Shown: piece by piece, positions 9,808-18,606 of the stretch | Position numbering within the stretch: position 1 is the first letter of the stretch | Layout: each line of letters starts with the position of its first letter | Assembly: GCA_947484295.1 (NCBI GenBank) | Contig: CANKOW010000010.1 | Span: 1 to 32,353 of the forward strand | Origin: Alcaligenaceae bacterium | GTDB taxonomy: Bacteria; Pseudomonadota; Gammaproteobacteria; Burkholderiales; Burkholderiaceae_B | Direction of reading: 5' to 3' | DNA length: 32,353 nt | Notes under the pieces: generated by a model | Databases searched by the model: none | What the model was told of the DNA's origin: nothing | What the model saw: the letters and a program-made list of their open reading frames with translations, nothing else | Translations under genes and position numbers: made by a program

Positions 9808-10947
9808 ATGAGCCGTTTCTGGAACAAACTGGTCGCTACCCTTGATCCTTATGTACCGGGTGAGCAGCCGCGCCTTCAAAATCTTTTGAAACTCAACACC
9901 AACGAGCACCCTTATGGCCCTTCGCCTAAGGTGTTAGCGGCCATTGCGGCCCAGACAAACGACAGCTTGCGTCTGTACCCCGATCCAACTGCCCTGGTAT
10001 TGCGCCAGGCGATTGCAAAACGGTGTGGTCTGACCCCAGAGCACGTCTTTGTGGGCAATGGGTCAGATGAGGTGCTGGGCCACGTGTTTCACGCTTTGCT
10101 GAAACAAGAGGCACCAGTATGGTTTCCAGACATCACCTATAGTTTCTATCCGGTGTATTGCGGCTTGTATCAAATCAAGTTTCGCGCGATTCCTTTGGAT
10201 GAGCACTTCAAGATTGCGGTCAAAGACTATTTACCAGGTGCTGCAACTGAAACTGCTCGTGGCGCTGATGTCCTCGTGGGTACCAGTGTCAGTGCAAGTG
10301 CCTCGGTCGCTGCTCGCGCGGGGGGGATTATTTTTCCAAATCCAAACGCGCCAACAGGGCGTGCCAACCCGCTGACTGATGTCGAACAGATCGTTGAGGC
10401 CAATCCAGATATTGTGGTGGTGGTTGACGAAGCCTATGTAGATTTTGGTGCTCAAACAGCGGCAACGCTGATTGAAAAATATCCGAATCTCTTGGTGGTA
10501 CGCACCCTGTCAAAATCACATTCGCTTGCTGGGTTACGCGTGGGCTATGCCCTCGGACATCCAGAGCTGATACAGGGCTTAGATCGGGTAAAAAATAGTT
10601 TTAATTCATATCCGCTTGATAATCTTGCTTTAGCCGGTGCCACGGCGGCTATTGAAGACGAAGAGTATTTTGAAACCACCCGAAATGCGGTGATTCATAG
10701 CAGAGAAGCCCTGACTGTTGGTTTGCAAAACTTAGGTTTTGAAGTTCTGCCTTCTGCCGCCAATTTTGTCTTTGCGCGACACCCCGATCACAAAGGGGCC
10801 GATCTCGCCGCAGGCTTGCGCGCAAAAAACATTATCGTCCGACACTTCAACAAGCCGCGCATTTCAGATTTCTTACGTATCACGATCGGAACCGATGCAC
10901 AGTGCGCACAGTTGTTGTCAGCATGTCGCGAACTGGTGACTCACTGA
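9808..10947 (+). CDS. hisC: Histidinol-phosphate aminotransferase
   Basis: HisC is a fold-type I PLP aminotransferase that converts imidazole acetol phosphate and glutamate to histidinol phosphate. The 379-residue protein has the N-terminal [13 protein letters not shown] signature. It has the PLP-binding NPNAPTG loop and [10 protein letters not shown]. The Schiff-base lysine is Lys236 in [14 protein letters not shown]. An unusual Ala/Ser/Thr-rich stretch (residues about 145-171, 10240-10320) lies just before [13 protein letters not shown], where family members I know have only a short turn. It starts 5 bp after der and is probably the last gene of that transcript, since a 347-bp gap follows. 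Confidence 0.93.
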   Translation: MSRFWNKLVATLDPYVPGEQPRLQNLLKLNTNEHPYGPSPKVLAAIAAQTNDSLRLYPDPTALVLRQAIAKRCGLTPEHVFVGNGSDEVLGHVFHALLKQEAPVWFPDITYSFYPVYCGLYQIKFRAIPLDEHFKIAVKDYLPGAATETARGADVLVGTSVSASASVAARAGGIIFPNPNAPTGRANPLTDVEQIVEANPDIVVVVDEAYVDFGAQTAATLIEKYPNLLVVRTLSKSHSLAGLRVGYALGHPELIQGLDRVKNSFNSYPLDNLALAGATAAIEDEEYFETTRNAVIHSREALTVGLQNLGFEVLPSAANFVFARHPDHKGADLAAGLRAKNIIVRHFNKPRISDFLRITIGTDAQCAQLLSACRELVTH

Positions 10948-11294
10948 GTCGTACTTTCAGCTGAACCAGTAGTGATGGCTGATATTTTTCAGTTGACTGA
11001 AATTGGCAACGATTAGTCTTTCACTTTCATTGAGTTGGCCCACTCGGTATGACCGCCCTGTTGTTTTGCTTGCTGAATTGGCAACGGCCAGTATTTCACT
11101 TTGGCAACTAAATCGTGATCGATTATTTCTGTTTCGTTTGATAAAGCGTAACAAAATGTTTTGCCCTTGCGCTTCATGCGGGATAACTGTGGCTAAGCGC
11201 GGGGAAACCCTGTAGAGTGTCGCTCTTGGATTGGAAAACATGCATATCTTTGCAAAAGCCCAATCCGTTTCACCGCACTATACGGAGCCTGCCG
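10948..11294 (+). other. Gene-free hisC-hfq region with short repeats and probable hfq promoter
   Basis: No convincing gene is seen. A perfect 6-bp stem with a TTGA loop is at 10987-11002. A 31-bp imperfect direct repeat is present at 10998-11028 and about 11074-11103, with TTGGCAAC as its core. That core occurs a third time at 11101-11108. Each core contains TTGGCA, a plausible -35 box; the best pairing is TTGGCA at 11101 with TTATTT at 11123-11128 (16-bp spacer). GGAG at 11284-11287 is the ribosome binding site of hfq. The promoter assignment is tentative. Confidence 0.4.
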
Positions 11295-11558
11295 ATGAGC
11301 AATAAAGGACAAACCCTGCAAGACCCATTTCTGAACGCTTTGCGTAAAGAACATATTCCTGTTTCGATTTATTTGGTAAACGGGATCAAACTCCAAGGGC
11401 AAGTTGAATCCTTTGATCAATATGTGGTGTTATTGCGTAACACCGTCACTCAAATGGTTTACAAGCACGCCATCTCAACTGTAGTGCCTGCTCGTGCGGT
11501 CACACTGCCTGCCACTGATGGTTCTGTCGAAGTTGGCGCAGACGTCGCGGCCGAATAA
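11295..11558 (+). CDS. hfq: RNA chaperone Hfq
   Basis: Hfq forms a hexameric Sm-like ring that pairs small RNAs with mRNAs and affects mRNA decay. The 87-residue protein contains the Sm1 region ([24 protein letters not shown] in two parts, residues about 9-32) and the Sm2 signature VYKHAISTV (about residues 56-64). Gln8 of the proximal uridine-binding face is present in GQTLQD. The tail after the Sm fold is short and slightly acidic. The ATG at 11295 is set by GGAG seven bases upstream; an in-frame upstream TTG would add an unrelated extension. It precedes hflX, the conserved order. Confidence 0.98.
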   Translation: MSNKGQTLQDPFLNALRKEHIPVSIYLVNGIKLQGQVESFDQYVVLLRNTVTQMVYKHAISTVVPARAVTLPATDGSVEVGADVAAE

Positions 11559-11605
11559 TACGGTTCGCGACATTTCGGTATTCTTCACCCTTTGCTTTTT
11601 TTGGC

Positions 11606-11633
11606 ACACAAGGCATGCACGCATGTCTTGTGT
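11606..11633 (+). other. Hairpin between hfq and hflX
   Basis: Two 12-base arms (11606-11617 and 11622-11633) pair with a single G-U and a four-base CACG loop. No T run follows; instead the AGGTGAG ribosome binding site of hflX starts at 11634, directly after the stem. A T-rich stretch (11591-11602) lies before it. The structure could act as a processing or stability element between hfq and hflX, or limit access to the hflX start. The role is inference. Confidence 0.5.
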
Positions 11634-11642
11634 AGGTGAGCT

Positions 11643-12731
11643 ATGCGTGCGTTAATTATTAGTGTTGATTTGGGTACCCCAGACTACCTGGCGCACGCGC
11701 AAGAATTTGACATGTTGGCAAAAGGCGCTGGTGCGCAGGTGGTGGCGACAATGGTTGCGCGTCGACAGCGCCCTGACGCGGCCTACTTTATCGGTTCAGG
11801 TAAGGTGCAAGAAGGTGTTTTGCTGGCACAAGAGCTTGAGGCTGAAGTCGTTTTATTTGATCAGCCACTATCGCCCGCACAGCAGCGCAATCTCGAGCGT
11901 CAGTTCAATGTGCGCGTGGTCGATCGTGTTGCTTTGATTTTAGATATTTTTGCGTTACGCGCTAAAAGTCACGAAGGTAAGCTGCAAGTTGAGTTAGCGC
12001 AGTTGCAACACCTTTCAACACGGCTGACGCGCATGTGGTCTCACCTCGAGCGCCAACGCGGTGGTATTGGTATGCGTGGCCCTGGCGAGTCTCAACTTGA
12101 AATGGATCGCCGAATGATCGGCGCAAAAGTACGTTTGTTACGCGAGCGTCTTGAGCGGGTGCGGCGCCAGCGTACGACGCAGCGTCGCTCGCGGGTGCGC
12201 GGCGGCACCCTGTCGGTGTCTTTGGTGGGGTATACCAATGCCGGCAAATCAACGCTTTTTAATGCGATGACTCGAGCCGGCGCGTTTGCAGCAGATCAAT
12301 TGTTTGCAACACTCGACACCACGACACGTCGGGTCTGGATCGAAGGTGCAGGGCAAATTACCCTTTCGGATACTGTGGGTTTTATTCGTGACTTACCGCT
12401 TACACTAATCGCTGCGTTTAGGGCAACACTCGAAGAGGCGATTCAGGCCGATTTGTTGCTGCATGTGGTTGATGCCGCTAGCCCCCAGCGCGATGAACAA
12501 ATTTCCGAGGTGGATAAGGTCTTGGTGGATATCGGTGCGGCCGACATACCGCGCGTCATGGTCTACAACAAGATCGATTTGGCGGGGCTCGAACCGCGTG
12601 TCGAATCCGACCCGCATGGTACGATTTGCAGGGTGTTTTTAAGTGCCCAGCAGCGCATGGGCTTAGATGGTTTACGTAGTGCAATCAGTCAGTTTGCTTT
12701 AAATCTGGAAAACAATGCGACTTCTCTCTAA
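11643..12731 (+). CDS. hflX: GTPase HflX
   Basis: HflX is a ribosome-associated GTPase linked to heat-stress ribosome splitting. The 362-residue protein has the N-terminal HflX domain with YFIGSGKVQEG and RPDAAYFIG. A coiled-coil arm follows with GGIGMRGPGESQLEMDRR, the family signature. The G domain has P-loop GYTNAGKST (residues 196-204), switch DTVGFIRDLP and NKIDL. Its 3' end overlaps the start of hflK by 17 bp in another frame. AGGTGAG at 11634-11640 is the ribosome binding site. It belongs to the hfq-hflX-hflK-hflC set. Confidence 0.97.
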   Translation: MRALIISVDLGTPDYLAHAQEFDMLAKGAGAQVVATMVARRQRPDAAYFIGSGKVQEGVLLAQELEAEVVLFDQPLSPAQQRNLERQFNVRVVDRVALILDIFALRAKSHEGKLQVELAQLQHLSTRLTRMWSHLERQRGGIGMRGPGESQLEMDRRMIGAKVRLLRERLERVRRQRTTQRRSRVRGGTLSVSLVGYTNAGKSTLFNAMTRAGAFAADQLFATLDTTTRRVWIEGAGQITLSDTVGFIRDLPLTLIAAFRATLEEAIQADLLLHVVDAASPQRDEQISEVDKVLVDIGAADIPRVMVYNKIDLAGLEPRVESDPHGTICRVFLSAQQRMGLDGLRSAISQFALNLENNATSL

Positions 12732-14004
12732 AATATTCAATCTCAATGATCCCGGCTGGGGGCGTGGGCAAGGCGGTAACGGCTCAGAGCCGCCAAAGCG
12801 TCCGCCACAAGGTAATGGCCCGCCTGATCTCGATCAAGTGTGGCGCGATGTAAGCAATCGCTTAAGCGCTTTGTTTGGTCGTGGTAACGGTGGCGGCTCG
12901 CGCCCCAATCCTTCGCCTGGCATGGGTGGCCCCACGCCGCGCCAGTCTAAGATTGGCCTGGGTATTATTGCGGCGGGTGCGGTTGCACTGTGGCTGGGTA
13001 GCGGATTTTTTATCGTTCAAGAAGGTCAGGTTGCTGTCTTGACCCAGTTCGGTAAATACAAAAGTACTGCGCAAGCTGGTTTTCAATGGCGTATCCCGGC
13101 CCCGATTCAAGGGCACGAGATGGTCAATATCTCTCAATTACGTACCTTTGAAGTCGGCTTTCGTGGCAACGCTCGTAATCGTGTGCTGCCTGAAGCGTTG
13201 ATGTTGACTGAAGACGAAAACATCGTCGATGTGCAATTTGTCGTGCAATATCGCCTGCGTGCTGATGGCGCTCCGGATTACATCTTCAAAACCAAAGACC
13301 CAGACGAGTCCGTGCGGCAAACTGCACAGGCTGCGATGCGTGAAGTGGTCGGTAAAAAGCCAATGGATAAAGTGTTGTACGAAGAGCGTGCTGCCATCGC
13401 GGTTGATGTACAAAAACTGATGCAGCAGATTCTCGATCGTTACAAAACCGGCATTCAGGTTAGTAGCGTTGCGATTCAAAACGTGCAACCGCCAGAGCAA
13501 GTGCAGGCTGCCTTTGATGACGCAGTCAAAGCTGGGCAAGACTTAGACCGTCAGAAAAATGAAGGTCAGGCTTATAGCAACCAGATTGTGCCAATGGCGG
13601 CTGGGCAAGCGTCGCGCATGCTTGAGCAAGCCGAAGGTTATCGCGCACGGGTCGTGGGGACTGCCACGGGTGATGCTGCGCGATTTGGCAGCGTCTTGGC
13701 CGAGTACACCAAGGCTCCCGAGGTGATTCGCGAGCGGATGTATCTTGAAACCATGCAACAAATGTTTGCCAATGCTAGCAAGGTGCTGATTGACACCAAG
13801 GGCTCAAACAATATGTTGTATTTACCGCTCGACAAGATCACCCAGCAAGCGGCGCAAGATCCCTCTCGTGCTGCTTCGGGTTCACCAATGTCTACGGGGG
13901 TGCCTGTGATACCTCCGATGCCAATGCCTGGTGCGACAACGCCCGCACGCCCGGCGGTGTCCGGTTCACCTAACTCACTGACGCGCGATCGCGGCAGTCG
14001 CTAA
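12715..14004 (+). CDS. hflK: FtsH protease modulator HflK
   Basis: HflK and HflC form an SPFH/band-7 complex on the periplasmic side of the inner membrane that encloses and modulates the FtsH protease. The 429-residue protein has a Gly/Pro-rich cytoplasmic N terminus (about residues 1-80) with NDPGWGRGQGGNG. One membrane helix follows at about 84-103, then the band-7 domain beginning FFIVQEGQVAVLTQFGKY. A helical region and a Pro/Ser-rich tail (about 385-429) complete it. The start lies inside hflX, and the MRLLSKIFNLNDPGWG opening is typical of the family. hflC follows 14 bp later. Confidence 0.96.
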   Translation: MRLLSKIFNLNDPGWGRGQGGNGSEPPKRPPQGNGPPDLDQVWRDVSNRLSALFGRGNGGGSRPNPSPGMGGPTPRQSKIGLGIIAAGAVALWLGSGFFIVQEGQVAVLTQFGKYKSTAQAGFQWRIPAPIQGHEMVNISQLRTFEVGFRGNARNRVLPEALMLTEDENIVDVQFVVQYRLRADGAPDYIFKTKDPDESVRQTAQAAMREVVGKKPMDKVLYEERAAIAVDVQKLMQQILDRYKTGIQVSSVAIQNVQPPEQVQAAFDDAVKAGQDLDRQKNEGQAYSNQIVPMAAGQASRMLEQAEGYRARVVGTATGDAARFGSVLAEYTKAPEVIRERMYLETMQQMFANASKVLIDTKGSNNMLYLPLDKITQQAAQDPSRAASGSPMSTGVPVIPPMPMPGATTPARPAVSGSPNSLTRDRGSR

Positions 14005-14018
14005 GCAGAGGACGGATC

Positions 14019-14891
14019 ATGAAAAGATTATTTCCCCTGTTGATCGCATTGATCATCGGCCTCATTGCATTGTCTTCTTCGGTGTTTATCGTGCGCGAGC
14101 GCGATTACGCGGTTGTGTTTGCCTTGGGTGAAGTCAAAAAAGTTGTCTCTGAGCCCGGTTTGTATTTCAAACTACCGCCTCCGTTGCAAAACGTCGTCAC
14201 GCTTGATCGTCGCTTGTTAACGATTGATGCGCAAGACGCTGAGCGTATTCAAACCTCTGAAAAGAAGAATCTGTTGATCGATTCGTTCGTCAAGTGGCGC
14301 ATCGCTGATCCTAAGCTTTATTACGTGACCTTCGGTGGTAACGAACGTGCTGCCCGCGAGCGCTTGCAGGCGCAAATTCGTGATGCACTCAACGCCTCAG
14401 TCAACATCCGTACTGTTAAAGACGTGGTGTCGCTTGAGCGTGAAGTGATCATGAACGAAGTGCTCACAAACGTTGTGAAGCGTGCTGAAGTCTTGGGCGT
14501 GCAAATCGTTGATGTGCGGTTAAAGCGTATTGAGTTTGCCCCCGAGATTTCTGAGTCGGTTTACCGCCGCATGGAATCCGAGCGTCTGCGCGTGGCCAAC
14601 GAGGCACGTTCGATTGGTGCAGCTGAAAGCGAAAAAATCCGCGCCGAAGCTGACCGTAAGCGCGAACAAATCGTGGCCGAGGCCTATGGTCGGGCTCAAG
14701 CCATCATGGGTGAGGGCGATGCTGTGGCGGCGGGTATTTACGCCAAGGCCTATGGTGCTAATTTAGACTTTTATAGTTTTTACAAAAGTCTAGAGGGTTA
14801 CCGTGCGGCCTTTGGCAAACAGGGCGATGTCCTGGTAGTCGACCCAACGTCCGACTTTTTCAGGTATTTAAAATCGTCTTCTGGCAAATAG
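14019..14891 (+). CDS. hflC: FtsH protease modulator HflC
   Basis: This is the partner of HflK in the membrane complex that regulates FtsH. The 290-residue protein has an N-terminal membrane segment (about residues 4-24) and the band-7 domain starting VFIVRERDYAVVFALGEV. A helical region rich in Ala, Glu and Arg follows (about 180-240). Near the C terminus is YSFYKSLEGYRAAFG, characteristic of HflC. The stop codon lies inside the first unit of a tandem repeat (14887-14926). It follows hflK closely and is the last gene of this transcript as judged from the structured gap after it. Confidence 0.96.
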   Translation: MKRLFPLLIALIIGLIALSSSVFIVRERDYAVVFALGEVKKVVSEPGLYFKLPPPLQNVVTLDRRLLTIDAQDAERIQTSEKKNLLIDSFVKWRIADPKLYYVTFGGNERAARERLQAQIRDALNASVNIRTVKDVVSLEREVIMNEVLTNVVKRAEVLGVQIVDVRLKRIEFAPEISESVYRRMESERLRVANEARSIGAAESEKIRAEADRKREQIVAEAYGRAQAIMGEGDAVAAGIYAKAYGANLDFYSFYKSLEGYRAAFGKQGDVLVVDPTSDFFRYLKSSSGK

Positions 14892-14965
14892 TCACTGAGC
14901 GGCCTCTGAAACTGAGGCCGTAACAGAATAGTCACTGACCGGCCTCGGCACTGAGACCGTAACAG
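14887..14965 (+). repeat. Two tandem ~40-bp palindromic units after hflC
   Basis: Unit 1 (14887-14926) and unit 2 (14927-14965) both begin AATAGTCACTGA and end CCGTAACAG. Each contains an inverted repeat. In unit 1 CGGCCTC pairs with GAGGCCG around a seven-base loop. In unit 2 CGGCCTC pairs with GAGACCG with one G-U. The hflC stop codon is part of unit 1. There is no T run after either stem, so they are not ordinary terminators. They may protect the hflC 3' end or be a small REP-like element. Confidence 0.75.
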
Positions 14966-14980
14966 GGTTGCCATAATAGG

Positions 14981-14986
14981 TATAAT
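14981..14986 (+). promoter_or_regulatory. Candidate -10 box for hisZ-purA
   Basis: A consensus TATAAT lies 102 bp before the hisZ ATG. No good -35 box is at the normal spacing: TTGCCA at 14968-14973 is only 7 bp away, and the 16-18 bp positions fall in the end of the second repeat unit. It may depend on an activator or may not be a promoter. Confidence 0.35.
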
Positions 14987-15012
14987 ACGGCGTAAGCTTT
15001 ATCGATTGTTCT

Positions 15013-15058
15013 GGCGGCTTGCCGGGCTTACGCCCCAAGCCGCCTTTCGTTTGGGCGT
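15013..15058 (+). promoter_or_regulatory. Strong hairpin with alternative pairing in the hisZ leader
   Basis: Outer arms at 15013-15021 (GGCGGCTTG) and 15036-15044 pair over nine bases. Inside, GGGC (15024-15027) pairs with GCCC (15032-15035) around TTAC. TTTCGTTT follows, a weak U tract. GGGCGT at 15053-15058 is perfectly complementary to ACGCCC (15030-15035), so a competing structure is possible. It could be the terminator of the upstream operon or a switch in the hisZ leader. Confidence 0.6.
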
Positions 15059-15087
15059 CACTCTTTAAACTTTTTGCTGCAACCCCT

Positions 15088-16251
15088 ATGAAAGGTAATT
15101 GGTTACTGCCCGAAAGCTTGGCTGATACGTTGCCGTCCGAGGCGCGCCGTATCGAAGAGCTGCGCCGTCAGTTGCTCGACCTGTTTCGCACCTACGGGTT
15201 TGAGCTGGTGGCGCCGCCGTTAGTTGAGTACATTGATTCATTGCTCTCAGGTACGGGCAGTGATCTGAATTTACGCACCTCAAAGTTAGTCGATCAGCTG
15301 TCGGGCCGCACGCTTGGTGTTCGCGCCGACATGACACCCCAAATTACCCGAATTGACGCCCATCTGTTAAACCGCGAAGGGGTGACTCGGCTGTGTTATT
15401 GCGGCCCCGTGCTGCATGCAAGGCCCGCTGGCTTGTTGGCTAGTCGCGAGCTTTTGCAGATTGGGGCCGAAATCTTTGGCCATAAAGGGTTTGAAGCTGA
15501 TCTAGAAATCATTCGCCTAGCGCTTGAAAGTGCTAGGTTGGCGGGCGTACAAGCGCTGCGCCTTGACCTATGTCACGCGGGTTTAGTACGCAGCTTGCTT
15601 GAGGCCGATGGGGCAGCGCAAGTGCGAGCCGACGAAATCATGGCACTGCTGCGCGATAAAGATTTGCCCGGGCTTGCTGCGCTCGCCCAGGGGGCGGGTG
15701 CGTTACAGGCACAAACGGTGCAGGCGCTGGTATGGTTACCTAAGCTTTACGGTGATTGGTCGGTGATTGACCGTGCGCGCGCCGTTTTGCCCAAGACTGC
15801 AGGCGTGATCGCGTCGCTTGATACCTTGGCACAGTTGTTGGGTGCACTCGACGACGTTTCGGTCGGTGTTGATCTGGCGGATGTGGGCACGTACGGTTAC
15901 CACACTGGGGTAACCTTCTCAATTTATGCCGATGGCTGGCACGATGCGTTGGTGCAGGGTGGGCGGTACGATAACGTGAGCTTGGCGTTTGGTCGAGCGC
16001 GCCCGGCAACGGGGTTTAGCCTTGATTTGCGAAAGCTTGCCGCGGGTTTACGACCTGCGTCGGCGACCCCCGCAGTGCGTGCGCCCGCTGGGCAAGATCA
16101 GTCCCTGCGTGCCGCCATGCAGGCGCTCAGACAAGAGGGTCATATCGTGGTGCAAGTGTTTCCTGGTGAAACGGCCACACACGATGAGTTTGTTTTTGAT
16201 CGCGAACTTGTTCTACAAAACGGTCAATGGAAAATGCAGCACGTGGTTTAG
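15088..16251 (+). CDS. hisZ: ATP phosphoribosyltransferase regulatory subunit HisZ
   Basis: HisZ is a catalytically inactive histidyl-tRNA synthetase paralogue that assembles with the short form of HisG to make an active, histidine-regulated first enzyme of histidine synthesis. The 387-residue protein keeps the class II core ([30 protein letters not shown]) in broken form. It has a [14 protein letters not shown] segment and [22 protein letters not shown], but lacks the anticodon-binding domain of HisS. The ATG at 15088 fits the family start (MKGNWLLPE). An upstream in-frame TTG at 15019 would place the start inside the leader hairpin and is rejected. Its presence implies a short-form hisG elsewhere. 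purA follows after 85 bp. Confidence 0.95.
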   Translation: MKGNWLLPESLADTLPSEARRIEELRRQLLDLFRTYGFELVAPPLVEYIDSLLSGTGSDLNLRTSKLVDQLSGRTLGVRADMTPQITRIDAHLLNREGVTRLCYCGPVLHARPAGLLASRELLQIGAEIFGHKGFEADLEIIRLALESARLAGVQALRLDLCHAGLVRSLLEADGAAQVRADEIMALLRDKDLPGLAALAQGAGALQAQTVQALVWLPKLYGDWSVIDRARAVLPKTAGVIASLDTLAQLLGALDDVSVGVDLADVGTYGYHTGVTFSIYADGWHDALVQGGRYDNVSLAFGRARPATGFSLDLRKLAAGLRPASATPAVRAPAGQDQSLRAAMQALRQEGHIVVQVFPGETATHDEFVFDRELVLQNGQWKMQHVV

Positions 16252-16309
16252 GCTTTAGCGCACTGGATCCATATCAAGATCTGTTGCTCGCTAGAGGTTT
16301 ACTGTTTGA

Positions 16310-17755
<1,446 letters not shown>

Positions 17756-18272
17756 TTTGGGTCACGTGGGCGCAATACGATGACTTGATCGAGCAACTGG
17801 CGGTGCAGATTCAGCAGTCTGGCTTTCAGTTTGACCAGATTCTGTGCCTGGCCCGCGGTGGTATGCGTATTGGTGACGTGCTGTCTAGGGTATTTAACGT
17901 GCCCTTGGCGATTTTGGCCACGAGTAGTTATCGCGGCACCCTGGGCTCAGAGCAGGGGACCTTAAACATTGCCCAGCAGGTCACATCTACCGCGGGGCCA
18001 CTTTCTGGCAGTATCCTTCTTGTTGATGATTTGGTCGACTCAGGGGTCACCTTCGCAAAGGTCTGTGATCACTTGTTGCAGGCGTTTCCGTTGATTACCA
18101 AGATCAAAACCGCGGTTTTGTGGCAAAAAGCTAGTGCAACAGTCAAACCAGATTATGTTGTCACGGTGCTTGCAACTAATCCCTGGATTCACCAGCCCTT
18201 CGAGCACTACGATACCGTGACGCTGGCGGCGCTGACCGAAAAGTGGTCGATTGTGCCCAACAAATAGCGTAT

Positions 18273-18300
18273 TTGTGCTATTATCACAGGCTAAGCACAA
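18273..18300 (+). promoter_or_regulatory. Extended -10 promoter inside an inverted repeat before rpsU
   Basis: TGCTATTAT (18276-18284) is an extended -10 element. It lies in and beside an inverted repeat, TTGTGCT (18273-18279) and AGCACAA (18294-18300), with a 14-base spacing. No -35 box at normal distance is evident. It is 66-75 bp upstream of the rpsU start and is the best promoter candidate for rpsU-dnaG-rpoD. The inverted repeat may be an operator or an RNA hairpin. Confidence 0.45.
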
Positions 18301-18349
18301 TAAATCAGTATCGTTCGCTGTTTAACTCTCTTTTTTACGTCACGCACCT

Positions 18350-18562
18350 ATGCCTATCGTTCGTCTGAAAGAAAACGAGCCCTTTGAAGCCGCATTGCGT
18401 CGCTTCAAACGCACAATTGAAAAAACCGGCCTGTTGACCGAGTTGCGCGCCCGCGAATTTTATGAAAAGCCAACTGCTGAGCGCAAGCGCAAGCAGGCTG
18501 CTGCAGTTAAGCGCCATTACAAGCGTATCCGTAGCCAGCAATTGCCTCCGCGCATGTTTTAA
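18350..18562 (+). CDS. rpsU: 30S ribosomal protein bS21
   Basis: bS21 binds the 30S subunit near the anti-Shine-Dalgarno region and helps start translation. The 70-residue basic protein matches the family in length. It reads [20 protein letters not shown] at the start, with the Arg/Lys-rich [17 protein letters not shown] segment in the middle. It is the first gene of the macromolecular-synthesis operon rpsU-dnaG-rpoD, known from E. coli, and is followed by dnaG after 44 bp. Confidence 0.98.
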   Translation: MPIVRLKENEPFEAALRRFKRTIEKTGLLTELRAREFYEKPTAERKRKQAAAVKRHYKRIRSQQLPPRMF

Positions 18563-18606
18563 TCTGTGGCGCATCGTCGATGCGCTGCAAGCGTATGGCC
18601 TAAGCG

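Noticed and set aside
10957-11241. Minus-strand 94-codon and plus-strand 70-codon frames in the hisC-hfq gap
   Set aside because: They overlap each other, consist partly of the direct repeats and look like no known protein.
15019-15087. N-terminal extension of HisZ from an upstream TTG
   Set aside because: The extension would be encoded by the leader hairpin and does not resemble HisZ; the ATG at 15088 fits the family start.
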